From: Spirillospora albida
GTDB taxonomy: Bacteria > Actinomycetota > Actinomycetes > Streptosporangiales > Streptosporangiaceae
Length of the DNA: 64,000 nt
Direction: 5' to 3'
Assembly: GCF_000718255.1 (NCBI RefSeq)
Contig: NZ_JOFJ01000005.1
Location: 186,001 to 250,000, forward strand
Shown here: positions 20,323 through 28,883 of the stretch, piece after piece
Layout: each line of letters starts with the position of its first letter
Position numbering within the stretch: position 1 is the stretch's first letter
The notes under the pieces: generated by a model
The model's input: the letters and a program-made list of their open reading frames with translations, nothing else
The model's database searches: none
Told to the model about the DNA's origin: nothing
Made by a program: the position numbers and the translations under genes

Positions 20323-21510
20323 ATGCGCGAACTGCTCCTGCGCGGGGGAACACCCTGGCGGCATCCCGGCCCGGCCGACGTCCTGGTGCGCGACGGGACG
20401 ATCACCGCGATCGCACCGCGGTTGACGGAGCCCGGCGCGGAAGTGATCGACATCGCCGGACGCCTCGTCCTGCCCGGCCTGGTCGAGGCCCACTGCCACC
20501 TGGACAAGACCCTGTACGGCCGCGAGTGGGAGCCCCATTCCGCCGGGGACGCCCTCGCCGACCGGATCACCAACGAGCGGACCCGGCGCGGCGGACTGGG
20601 CCTGCCCGACCCCGACAACGCCGCCGCCCTGCTGGAGCGGATGGTCGCCTACGGCACGTCCCACGTCCGGACGCACACCGACGTCTACGCGGGCGCCGGG
20701 CTGGACGGTGTCGAGGCCGTCCAGGAAGCGGCTCGGCGCCTGGACGGACGGGTCACCGTCGAGCAGGTCGCGTTCCCCCAGAGCGGCATCCTGCGGAACC
20801 CGGGCACCGCCGAACTCCTGGCCGAGGCGCTCAAGTCGGGCGTGTCCACCATCGGCGGGATCGACCCCGCCGGCATGGACCGCGACCCCGTCCGCCACCT
20901 GGACGTGGTGTTCGGCCTGGCCGAGCGGTTCGGCGCGGGCATCGACATCCACCTCCACGACGGCGGCGCCCTGGGCGCGTTCGAGCTGGAACTGATCATC
21001 GAACGGACCCGGGCGACCGGCCTGACCGGCAGGGTGACGGTCAGCCACGCCTACGCGCTGGGGCAGATCGACGCCGCCCACCAGGACCGCCTGGCCGCCG
21101 GTCTCGCCGAGGCCGGCATCACCGTGACGACGGCGGCCGTGTTCGACTTCCCGGTCCCGCCGCTCAAGCGGCTGCGCGCCGCCGGGGTGACCATCGCCTG
21201 CGGCCACGACGACATCCGCGACCTGTGGAGCCCCTACGGCAGCGGCGACATGCTGGAGCGCGCCATGCACGTCGCGTACCGCAGCGCGTTCCGCCGCGAC
21301 GAGGACATCGAGATCGCCCTGGACGCCGCCACCCACGGCGGCGCCCGCGCCCTCGGCCTGCCCGCCTACGGCCTGGCGGAGGGCTCCCCCGCCGACCTGG
21401 TCGTCGTCACCGCCGACACTCCCGCCGCCGCGGTGGTCACCCGCCCGCCCCGCGACCTGGTGTTGAAGGCGGGCCGCGTCGTCGCCCGCGACGGCGAACC
21501 CGTCCGCTGA
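20323..21510 (+). CDS. Amidohydrolase family protein (cytosine deaminase-like)
   Basis: Metal-dependent hydrolase, 395 residues, of the CodA/AtzC branch. The metal ligands are visible: HCHLDKT (residues ~52-58), a downstream HLHDGG, VSHAYALG and the Asp in CGHDDIRDLW. The protein begins with the composite beta domain (LLLRGGTPWRHPGPADVLVRDG) and returns to it at the C-terminus (GSPADLVVVTADT). Likely substrates are cyclic amidines or pyrimidine-like rings; the true one is unknown. ATG at 20323 follows ACTCGAAGGC. The reading frame is open upstream, but only as antisense of the ABC-F gene. Confidence 0.87.
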   Translation: MRELLLRGGTPWRHPGPADVLVRDGTITAIAPRLTEPGAEVIDIAGRLVLPGLVEAHCHLDKTLYGREWEPHSAGDALADRITNERTRRGGLGLPDPDNAAALLERMVAYGTSHVRTHTDVYAGAGLDGVEAVQEAARRLDGRVTVEQVAFPQSGILRNPGTAELLAEALKSGVSTIGGIDPAGMDRDPVRHLDVVFGLAERFGAGIDIHLHDGGALGAFELELIIERTRATGLTGRVTVSHAYALGQIDAAHQDRLAAGLAEAGITVTTAAVFDFPVPPLKRLRAAGVTIACGHDDIRDLWSPYGSGDMLERAMHVAYRSAFRRDEDIEIALDAATHGGARALGLPAYGLAEGSPADLVVVTADTPAAAVVTRPPRDLVLKAGRVVARDGEPVR

Positions 21511-21593
21511 GGGGTCCGCACGGCAACGGGATCCAGCGCCGGGCGCGGTAATTCGCTTGGATCACCCCGGCGGGGGCGTCTACGTTCCTCTCC

Positions 21594-22142
21594 ATGACCA
21601 AGTTGCCCGAGCTCTACCTGGCCGTCGACGTCGAGGCGGACGGCCCCATCCCGGGTCCCTACAGCATGATCTCGCTCGGCATCTCCGTCGTCGGCCGTCC
21701 CGACCTGGCCTTCTACACCGAGATCCGGCCGATCTCCGATGACTTCGTGCCGGCGGCGCTGGCGGTGTCCGGCCTGGACCGCGACCGCCTCCTGCGCGAG
21801 GCGCCCCCGGCCGAGGAGGCCATGGCCGCCGCCGCCGCGTGGATCAACGGGCTCCGCCGGACGGGACGTCCCGTCTTCCTCGCCGGCCCCGCCGTCTTCG
21901 ACGGCATGTTCGTGCACTGGTACTTCATGCGGTTCCTCGGCAAGAGCCCGTTCAACGCGTCGGGCGCCGGGATCGACCTGCGCAGCTACTGGATGGGCAT
22001 GACCGGCTGCGAATGGGTCAGCTCCCGCAAGAGCATCATCAAGGAGAAGCTGAAGATCGAAGGGCTCCCGCACACGCACCACGCGGGCGAGGACGCCGCC
22101 GAACTGGCTCAGGTCTTCCAGGCCATCCTCGACAGCCGCTGA
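21594..22142 (+). CDS. 3'-5' exonuclease, DEDD superfamily
   Basis: A 182-residue RNase H-fold exonuclease-like protein. The DEDD residues can be placed: Asp and Glu in AVDVEADGP near residue 12, an Asp in FLAGPAVFDGMF, and HHAGEDAAE at the C-terminus (the HxAxxDA form of ExoIII). It is a stand-alone domain of the kind found in actinobacteria, with the segment GPYSMISLGI typical for it. Whether it acts on RNA or DNA is not evident. ATG 21594 is the only sensible start. The next gene converges on it with a 16-base gap. Confidence 0.8.
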   Translation: MTKLPELYLAVDVEADGPIPGPYSMISLGISVVGRPDLAFYTEIRPISDDFVPAALAVSGLDRDRLLREAPPAEEAMAAAAAWINGLRRTGRPVFLAGPAVFDGMFVHWYFMRFLGKSPFNASGAGIDLRSYWMGMTGCEWVSSRKSIIKEKLKIEGLPHTHHAGEDAAELAQVFQAILDSR

Positions 22143-22158
22143 GGCGTCCCGGGTCCGT

Positions 22159-22518
22159 TCACTTCGGACGCCACTCCTCCTGGTAGTCGGGGTGGTCGGC
22201 GTAGGGCAGGGCGATCAGGCGCGCGGTCTCGCACGGCCACCTCTCCCGCAGCATCGGCCTGTTCCGCTGGTCGAAGCAGGTCGGGCACACGCCGCGGTGG
22301 CTGTAGTGCGAGTCGAGCATCCGCCGCTTCGCGGCGACGTCGTCCATCACGCGGGCGGGGTCGTGCCGCGCGATGTGGAGCCTGGGTTCGATGGCCAGCT
22401 GGGGCGCGAGGACGGCGATCGCGTCGTCCGTCCAGTGGCTGTCCCCGGCGCACGCCCGAGCCAGCGCGTCGTCCTCGTCGAGTCGGGCTCGCAGGAATCC
22501 CGCCAGGTCAGTGTCCAC
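22159..22518 (-). CDS. DUF6221 family protein
   Basis: Small cytoplasmic protein of about 119 residues matching the DUF6221 pattern: DLAGFLRARLDEDDALA at the start, HIARHDPARVMDDVAAKRR in the middle, CPTCF as a possible metal knuckle, and the ending LIALPYADHPDYQEEW. Function unknown. I set the start at the GTG 22518 because AGGATGG lies nine bases upstream and the family begins just before FLRARL. The frame continues upstream for 29 codons without similarity. Confidence 0.75.
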   Translation of the reverse strand: MDTDLAGFLRARLDEDDALARACAGDSHWTDDAIAVLAPQLAIEPRLHIARHDPARVMDDVAAKRRMLDSHYSHRGVCPTCFDQRNRPMLRERWPCETARLIALPYADHPDYQEEWRPK

Positions 22519-22683
22519 GACGGACCATCCTGCCCGCGTGACCGGCGGCGGGCCAGCTTCACCGGCCCCGGGGTGTCCACGTCCGGCGGGACCCCCCGTG
22601 GCCACTTGGGGTCAAGGGGCGGCGGACGCGTACATCTCGGGCGTATCACGTGGTGAGGCCGCAGGTGGCATCCGGGAGGCGTC

Positions 22684-24522
22684 ATGCCGACGCGGGACGA
22701 ATACGAATCCGCGCTGCGCGGCATCGTGATGCTGTCGGGCGAGTACGCCTCCGCGCTGGATCGGGCCCACCGGATCCTCGCCGACGGCGCACTGGTGGGG
22801 CCGCACGCGGTGGCGCTCGAACGAGCGATGATCGACCGTGACCGGGGCGTCCGCACGGCATTCACGGACGCCTTCGAGGACGTCCGGTGCCGCGCGCTGC
22901 GGGAGCCGGGCGCTCCCCTGAGGGTGGCCTCGCCCAGCCCCGGCCGCCCCCCGGTCGGCAACGCCCGCGCCCGGCTCGGCGTCGCCGGCGGAGACGCCCG
23001 GCTGCTCGAGCGGCTGGACGCCGAGTTCGAGCTCACCGCGCAGGCATGGCTGGACGCCGCTCGCGCACTGGACCGGGTCCTGCTCGGAGTGGGAGCGGAT
23101 CGCGCGGCGCCCCGCAGGCTCGACACGGCGAGCCGGTGGCTCACCGCGCAGGTACCCGACCTCCGGCGGCGCCGCGCCGAACTCCTGGAATCCGACAAGG
23201 CCGGCGCCGGTATCGCGGCGCTGACCGACATGCTGATCCAGCAGACCCGATTCGCCGTCCTCACCGCCCAGATGGAGAAGGGCGACCCGGAGTTGGCGGC
23301 GCGGCTGCGCAAAACCGGTGTGGACCTCTCCCTCATCCCTCTCCGGGACGGGGCGCGAGCGACGGCCGAATGGTGGAGGGGGCTGACGGCGGAACAGCGC
23401 AAGCTCTATATCGAGGCATTTCCACAGGTGATCGGATGGCTCGACGGTCTCCCGGCGCGCGACCGCGACCGCGCCAACCGGCTCACCCTCGCCAAACGCA
23501 TCGACGAGCTCTCCACCAAAATGCTGCTCGTCCCGGAGCTGAGCCCGTACGAGAAACGCGATCTGCAGCGACTACGCACCCTCCAGGAGAAGATCCAGGG
23601 TTTGGACGCGCGGGCGGCTGCCGGTCGGGGCCCGCAGGTCTTCCTGCTGGGGCTCAACTCGACAACGGCGGGCCAATGGGACGGATACGGTCCGAAGCCC
23701 GACCCGCTCCGGTACGGTCCTCCCGGTTCGCAGTACCTACCCCCAGATGCCAAGAAGGTCGTCAGCAACTCCTCACCGGGCCCCGATGGGCGAGTCATCA
23801 TCGCCCTTGGAGACCCGGACAAGGCTGCCCACACCGGCGTGTACGTCCCAGGGACGACGACCAAACTCGACGGTTTCAGCGGCGGTGACATCAATCGCAT
23901 CGACGACCTCTGGCGGGCGGCGATGCCTGTGGCCGGCGGCCGGCCGGTGTCGACGATCGCGTGGCTGGGGTACGACGCTCCGGATTCACTGACGGATGCC
24001 GGCGACGGAAAGTACGCCGTCGAGGGCGGGCCCCGACTCGACCGGTTCATCGACGGCATCCGTGCCGCTCAGGGAGATGGGCACCGGCACCTCACCCTGA
24101 TCGGACACAGTTACGGAAGCACGGTCATCGGCGCGGGCGCTCGGAGCGGGAACGGCCTCAATGTGGACGACATCATCGCCGTGGGGAGTCCCGGGATGAA
24201 GGTGGGGAGAGCCGATCAACTCCATATGTCTTCCAGCCGCGTTTGGTCAGAGCTGGCATCGGGCGACCACGTCGCCGACCTCGGACGCTCGTCCCATGGC
24301 GGAGGAGCTCAGCAGGGCCCCTTCCTGAACGGGCCTCCCGTAGTACCGTCCGACCCCCAGTTCGGCGCGCAGCGCCTCATCACCGACACGGAAGGGCACA
24401 GCGACTACTGGAAGTACGATGCCGTAAAGGGACCTACTCGAAGCCTGCTGAATCAGGCATTGGTGGTGGCGGGCGCACACACTGATCCGTACCGGCACAA
24501 TGATCCGACGACCAAGCCTTGA
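22684..24522 (+). CDS. DUF1023 alpha/beta hydrolase with toxin-like N-terminal module
   Basis: A 612-residue protein. The C-terminal third is a DUF1023 alpha/beta hydrolase: DKAAHTGVYVPGTTT, the nucleophile elbow LIGHSYGSTV, VGSPGMKVG and a late His in EGHSDYW. The N-terminal ~190 residues are helical and match the N-terminal part of the two putative toxins at 38-43 kb. Compare ILADGALVGP..ALERAM with LLHEGALVGP..RLAATM, then RTAFTDAFEDV with RTAFYDAFEQV, and PDLRRRRAELLESDK with ADVERRRAELLKAEQ. This suggests a shared export or assembly module carrying different effectors. GGGAGG precedes the ATG. The downstream lipoprotein gene overlaps its stop. Confidence 0.82.
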   Translation: MPTRDEYESALRGIVMLSGEYASALDRAHRILADGALVGPHAVALERAMIDRDRGVRTAFTDAFEDVRCRALREPGAPLRVASPSPGRPPVGNARARLGVAGGDARLLERLDAEFELTAQAWLDAARALDRVLLGVGADRAAPRRLDTASRWLTAQVPDLRRRRAELLESDKAGAGIAALTDMLIQQTRFAVLTAQMEKGDPELAARLRKTGVDLSLIPLRDGARATAEWWRGLTAEQRKLYIEAFPQVIGWLDGLPARDRDRANRLTLAKRIDELSTKMLLVPELSPYEKRDLQRLRTLQEKIQGLDARAAAGRGPQVFLLGLNSTTAGQWDGYGPKPDPLRYGPPGSQYLPPDAKKVVSNSSPGPDGRVIIALGDPDKAAHTGVYVPGTTTKLDGFSGGDINRIDDLWRAAMPVAGGRPVSTIAWLGYDAPDSLTDAGDGKYAVEGGPRLDRFIDGIRAAQGDGHRHLTLIGHSYGSTVIGAGARSGNGLNVDDIIAVGSPGMKVGRADQLHMSSSRVWSELASGDHVADLGRSSHGGGAQQGPFLNGPPVVPSDPQFGAQRLITDTEGHSDYWKYDAVKGPTRSLLNQALVVAGAHTDPYRHNDPTTKP

Positions 24523-25187
24523 GCACGGCCGGCAGAGAACGTCCACGCTGGGAGCAGATATTGCGATCATTCACCGTGATGGTGACGTTGGCCCTGGTAG
24601 GGCTGGGCGGTTGCAAAATGGTCAATCCAGGAGGGGACGGCGTGCCCGGTCTGCGAAACAACAACAATCTTCCGGTGGCCCATCCCCGCGAGGTGCACGC
24701 GAAGGTCGAAAGATTCAAGCAACAGCTTGACAGGGAATTTCGCAGCGCCGCGGTGGAGCCCGCGACGAAGGCAGGCATTCCAGGTCCCGTACCCTGCGGA
24801 TATGACGAAGACCGCAGAGAAGTGCGACCTACAGAGTCGCCCGACGTCAATCCGTACCTGCAGCCCTGGTATGTCGACCACAGCCCTTACATGTTCACCT
24901 CCCACTCCTGGGCCACCGCCAAGAGCATCGCGGAAGCCGTCGCGGCATTGCAGAAGATCACCGATCGGTTGAAGCGATCGGGCTGGCGGATCGCCGCATT
25001 CAAACAGGACTCCAAAGGTCTATGGGAACTGGCGGCCGAAGCGCCGGGCGGCGGCTATGGCGCGTCCGCGCGAGCACCCATCCCGGGTCCGGGGAGCGAG
25101 CAGCGGGTTGTCTTCACCGTCTCGTCGTCCTGCTTCCGGCACCCGGACGCCCATCCGGCCGGCGGCCCAGCCAGCTCACCAGGGTGA
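24519..25187 (+). CDS. Putative lipoprotein paired with the DUF1023 hydrolase
   Basis: A 222-residue predicted lipoprotein with no recognised domain. A basic n-region is followed by the hydrophobic core TVMVTLALVGLGGC, ending in a lipobox-like LGGC with Cys near residue 32. The mature part has KSIAEAVAALQKITDRLKRSGW, an amphipathic helix. The TTG at 24519 overlaps the hydrolase stop (TTGA), implying coupled translation. In gene order it occupies the place an immunity protein would take after a secreted effector, so a periplasmic-side protector or partner of the hydrolase is possible; this is inference from context only. Confidence 0.7.
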   Translation: MSTAGRERPRWEQILRSFTVMVTLALVGLGGCKMVNPGGDGVPGLRNNNNLPVAHPREVHAKVERFKQQLDREFRSAAVEPATKAGIPGPVPCGYDEDRREVRPTESPDVNPYLQPWYVDHSPYMFTSHSWATAKSIAEAVAALQKITDRLKRSGWRIAAFKQDSKGLWELAAEAPGGGYGASARAPIPGPGSEQRVVFTVSSSCFRHPDAHPAGGPASSPG

Positions 25188-25383
25188 CCTGTTCGGCCGC
25201 CGCCGGGGTTCCGAGGGGAATCGGCCTACGCGGATCTGCGTGCGGGAACGGCCTTTGACCACGCTCCGCACCGTAGATGATCACGCGCGGAGGCGTATTC
25301 TGCGCCGCCCGTCCCGGCAATAGGATCCCCGGTATGCGACGCAGAGGCATGCGGTTCCCGGCGCCGGTCCGAGCGGCACGGCC

Positions 25384-26073
25384 GTGAACGCGGCGGGCGC
25401 GTCCTCGACCGGCGCTCCGATCAGGGTCCTGCTCGCCGACGACGAGCGGCTCGTGCGTTCCGGGTTCAAGGTGCTGATCGACGTCGAGGACGACATCGAG
25501 GTCGTCGGCGAGGCCACCGACGGCGCCGAGGCGGTCGAGCTGGCCCGCGCGACCCGTCCCGACGTCGTGCTCATGGACATCCGCATGCCGAGGCTCGACG
25601 GGATCCAGGCGACCCGCGAGATCGTCAGGACGCAGGGGCTCCAGCATGTCAGGGTCCTGATCCTCACCACCTACGAGACCGACGCGTACGTCTTCGAGGC
25701 GCTGCAGGCGGGGGCGAGCGGCTTCATGCTGAAGGACGCGGGGCCTGCCGAGCTCCTGCACGCCATCCGGGTCGTCGCCGCCGGGGACGCGCTGCTCGCC
25801 CCGCGCATCACCCGGCGGCTGATCGCCCAGTTCACCGCGGAGCGGGTCGCCGCGCGGGCCGGGGAGGACCGGCTGGCGGTCCTGACCCGGCGGGAACGCG
25901 AAGTGCTGGCCCTGGTAGGGCGGGGCCTGAGCAATGACGAGATCGGCACCGAGCTGTTCCTGAGCCCGGCCACCGCGCGCACTCACGTCAGCCACGCGAT
26001 GGCGAAACTGGGTGCGCGGGACCGCGCGCAACTGGTCGTCATCGCCTACCGGACGGGCCTTGTGAAGCCGTAG
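25384..26073 (+). CDS. NarL/FixJ-type response regulator
   Basis: A 229-residue two-component response regulator. The receiver domain has LLADDERLVRSGF, the phosphoacceptor Asp in DVVLMDIRMPRLDG, and the switch segment ILTTYETDAYVFEAL. The C-terminal LuxR helix-turn-helix reads LTRREREVLALVGRGLSNDEI. The GTG at 25384 lacks a strong ribosome site. Its cognate kinase is most probably the HisKA_3 kinase at 28884, with the DUF6223 and MMPL genes lying between them on the opposite strand; those two are the likely regulon. Confidence 0.93.
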   Translation: MNAAGASSTGAPIRVLLADDERLVRSGFKVLIDVEDDIEVVGEATDGAEAVELARATRPDVVLMDIRMPRLDGIQATREIVRTQGLQHVRVLILTTYETDAYVFEALQAGASGFMLKDAGPAELLHAIRVVAAGDALLAPRITRRLIAQFTAERVAARAGEDRLAVLTRREREVLALVGRGLSNDEIGTELFLSPATARTHVSHAMAKLGARDRAQLVVIAYRTGLVKP

Positions 26074-26095
26074 CCGCGCGGTGGCCGGTCCGCGA

Positions 26096-26470
26096 TCAGG
26101 GGGTGCGGCGGAGCGAACGGGCCAGCGCCATGGCGCCGATGGCCGTGGCGGCCAGGGCGAGCACAACGGCGACGATGGCGCCGCCCGTCCCGTTCCCGGT
26201 GCCGACGTCCGCGTCGGAGCCGGCCAGTGCGACCGAGCCGACGATGCCGCCGATCAGCCCGAACGCCACGGCGGCGAGGGCCAGACCCCGCCGGCCGGCG
26301 GAGCGGAGCGCCGGCACACCGGCGACCAGGCCGGCGAGCGCCAGCAGCACGGCCGCCGCGGAGACGCCCCGGCCACCGCCGCCGTCCTCCTGTGCGGCCG
26401 CCGGTGCGGCGAGTGCGGGCAGCATCGGCGCGGCCGCCGATGCGATGGTGAGCAAGCGACGGATGGGCAT
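26096..26470 (-). CDS. DUF6223 family membrane protein
   Basis: A 124-residue secretory or membrane protein: an N-terminal signal-like segment (LLTIASAAAPMLPALAAPAAA), then three hydrophobic helices containing the alternating Gly/Ala runs and LARSLRRTP tail of the DUF6223 family. AAAGGAAA precedes the ATG. Function unknown. It follows the MMPL gene by 55 bases on the same strand and is likely co-transcribed. Confidence 0.72.
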   Translation of the reverse strand: MPIRRLLTIASAAAPMLPALAAPAAAQEDGGGGRGVSAAAVLLALAGLVAGVPALRSAGRRGLALAAVAFGLIGGIVGSVALAGSDADVGTGNGTGGAIVAVVLALAATAIGAMALARSLRRTP

Positions 26471-26525
26471 GGAATTTCCTTTCGGCTGAGTTGTGCGTTT
26501 CTGAGAAGGCGCAGGGGTCGCGAAG

Positions 26526-28679
26526 TCAGACCCCGACCTTCACCGGGGGTGCCGGGACCTGCTTCGGCGCGCGGCGTCCGGGCATCCACCAGTTGGCCTT
26601 GCCGCACAGCTCCATCACGGCGGGCACGAAGATCATCCGGACGAGGGTGGCGTCGATGAGCACGGCGGCGGCCATGCCCAGACCGCCCTGCTTGACCGCG
26701 ATGTCGGGGCCGAGCAGCGAGGTGGTGAAGACCGCGATCATGATGGCGGCCGCGGCCGTGATCACCTTGGCGGTGCGGGCCAGTCCCTGGGCGACGGCCG
26801 CGCGGGTGTCGCCGGTCCGCTCGTACTCCTCGCGGACGCGCGAGATCAGGAACACCTGGTAGTCCATCGACAGGCCGAACAGGACCGGGAACATCATCAT
26901 CGGGACCCAGGTCGTGACCGGCATGGCGGCGGGGAACCCGAGGGCCGGGCCGAACCACCCCCACTGGACGACCGCCACGACCACCCCGTAGGCGGCGCCG
27001 ATCGACAGGACGTTCATCACCGCGGCCTGCAGCGCGATCGTGACGGACCGGACCAGCGCGATCATCAGCACCACCGCCATCGCGATGACGACCGCGATCA
27101 TCAAAGGCAGGCGCGAGGCGGACTCCTCGGCGGCGTCGATGGTGCCCGCGTTCGGCCCGCCGACGAGGACGTTCGCGCCGCCGTCCGTCCGGGGCAGGAC
27201 GTCGTCGCGGAGCTCGTGCACGAGGTCCGCGGTCGCCTCGTCCTGGTAGCCGGTCGTGGGGAAGGCGGCGAAGGTGACGGCCCGTCCGTCCGCGCTGGTC
27301 CGCGGCGGTGTGACGGAGGCGATGCCCTCGGTGCTCCTCACCGCTTCGACGACGGGGCCGAGATCGGCGGCTCCCGAGTCGATCCCGGCGGCGAAGACCA
27401 GGGGTGCCCCGTAGCCCGGACCGAAGCCCTCGGAGAGGATCTCGTACGAGATGTGGCTGCTCCGGTCGCGGGGCTGGACGCTGGCGTCGGGCTGGCCCAG
27501 CCGCATCGACAGCGTGGGGGCGGCCAGCACCAGCAGGATCCCGCCGGCGGTGAGCGCGGCGACCAGCGGCCTGCGCTGCACCAGGCCGGCCCAGCGTTCG
27601 GCCGGCGTGCGGCGCGGCGCGGCGACCGTCCGGCTCCGGCGGGACGCGCGGCGGGGCAGGCGCAGCGAGTCGATGCGGCGTCCGGTGAAGCCCAGGAACG
27701 CGGGCAGCAGCGTCACCGCGGCGATCATGGTGATGAGCACCGTGATGGACGTGGCGACGGCCACCCCGGTCATCAGCCGCTGTCCCATGACCAGCAGCCC
27801 CAGCAGCGCGATCACGACGGTCGTACCGGCGAACAGGACCGCGCGGCCCGCGGTGGCGATGGCGGTGACCGTGGCGTTCTCGGGGTCGTCGCCGTCACGG
27901 AGGGCGTCCCTGTAGCGGGTCACGATGAACAGCGCGTAGTCGATGCCGACGCCGAGCCCGATCATCGCGCCGAACACGAGGGTGAAGTCGGGGGCGGGAA
28001 GCACGTGCCCCACCAGTTTCGTCAGCGCGAGACCGGCCGCGATGGCCAGGAGGGCGGTCGCGATCGGCAGGCCCATGGCCACCAGCGACCCGAAGGCGAT
28101 GAACAGGATCACCGCCGCCGCCAGGAGGCCGACGCTCTCGGCCGAGCCCTGCGGCGGCGTCTCGGCCCTCTCCGCCATGTACCCGCCGAGCGCGAGGGTG
28201 AGACCGCTGCCGGAGGCGTCCTTGACGGTGTCCACCAGGGGCTTGACCTCGCTCTTCTTCACCTCCTTGTCGCTCAGCGGGATGGTCGTCCGGGCGATGC
28301 GACGATCCTTCGTGACCAGAGTCGTGTCCTGGTAGGGCGACGTCACCGGACCGGTGACGGGTGAGGCGGCGAGATCGGCGACGGCCTTCTCGATCCTCTG
28401 TTTCGCGGCCGGATCGTCGATCCCCTTGTCGGCCCTGATCGCGAGGGTCAGCCTGTCGCCTTGTTCCTGGGGGAAGTGCCTTTCCATCAGTTCCTGCGCC
28501 CTGGCCGACTGCGAGTTCCCTCCGGAGAAGTCGTTGTCGGGCGCGGCGCCGTATCCGAAGCCGGCGAACGCGACGGCGACGACGCCGATGACCCAGGCCA
28601 CGACGACCAGGCCCCGGCGGTGGAAACAGAATCGCCCGAGTCCCGCCAGAGTTCCGTCACGTGGAGTCCCGGTAGCCAT
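26526..28679 (-). CDS. MMPL/RND family transporter
   Basis: Membrane exporter of 717 residues with the twelve-helix RND topology of actinobacterial MMPL proteins: one N-terminal helix (VVVAWVIGVVAVAFAGF), an extracytoplasmic porter loop, five helices including GLGVGIDYALFIVTRYRDAL, then a repeat with a second loop and helices including GLSMDYQVFLISRVREEY. The two 'Gly..D-Y' helix-4/10 segments carry the proton-relay residues. Substrates of the family are lipids, siderophores or drugs. AAGGAG lies seven bases before ATG 28679. Flanked by a response regulator and its kinase, so it is probably induced by that system. Confidence 0.92.
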   Translation of the reverse strand: MATGTPRDGTLAGLGRFCFHRRGLVVVAWVIGVVAVAFAGFGYGAAPDNDFSGGNSQSARAQELMERHFPQEQGDRLTLAIRADKGIDDPAAKQRIEKAVADLAASPVTGPVTSPYQDTTLVTKDRRIARTTIPLSDKEVKKSEVKPLVDTVKDASGSGLTLALGGYMAERAETPPQGSAESVGLLAAAVILFIAFGSLVAMGLPIATALLAIAAGLALTKLVGHVLPAPDFTLVFGAMIGLGVGIDYALFIVTRYRDALRDGDDPENATVTAIATAGRAVLFAGTTVVIALLGLLVMGQRLMTGVAVATSITVLITMIAAVTLLPAFLGFTGRRIDSLRLPRRASRRSRTVAAPRRTPAERWAGLVQRRPLVAALTAGGILLVLAAPTLSMRLGQPDASVQPRDRSSHISYEILSEGFGPGYGAPLVFAAGIDSGAADLGPVVEAVRSTEGIASVTPPRTSADGRAVTFAAFPTTGYQDEATADLVHELRDDVLPRTDGGANVLVGGPNAGTIDAAEESASRLPLMIAVVIAMAVVLMIALVRSVTIALQAAVMNVLSIGAAYGVVVAVVQWGWFGPALGFPAAMPVTTWVPMMMFPVLFGLSMDYQVFLISRVREEYERTGDTRAAVAQGLARTAKVITAAAAIMIAVFTTSLLGPDIAVKQGGLGMAAAVLIDATLVRMIFVPAVMELCGKANWWMPGRRAPKQVPAPPVKVGV

Positions 28680-28883
28680 TCATCCGCTCCTTTTCGATAC
28701 GCGAAGGTGATCGGTCACAATGGCGATCGTCCCGGGAGCGAGGCGGGCACGGCCTCTGACGACGGATGGCGGCGTCTACGCAATCGGGCGTATCCCGGCC
28801 GTTCCGCGATGCGTCCCTCGGCGTAGCGGAGTCGCGCTCATGAGCGCAGCGTCGTCCGCGGGTCCGAACCATAGGATCGCGGC

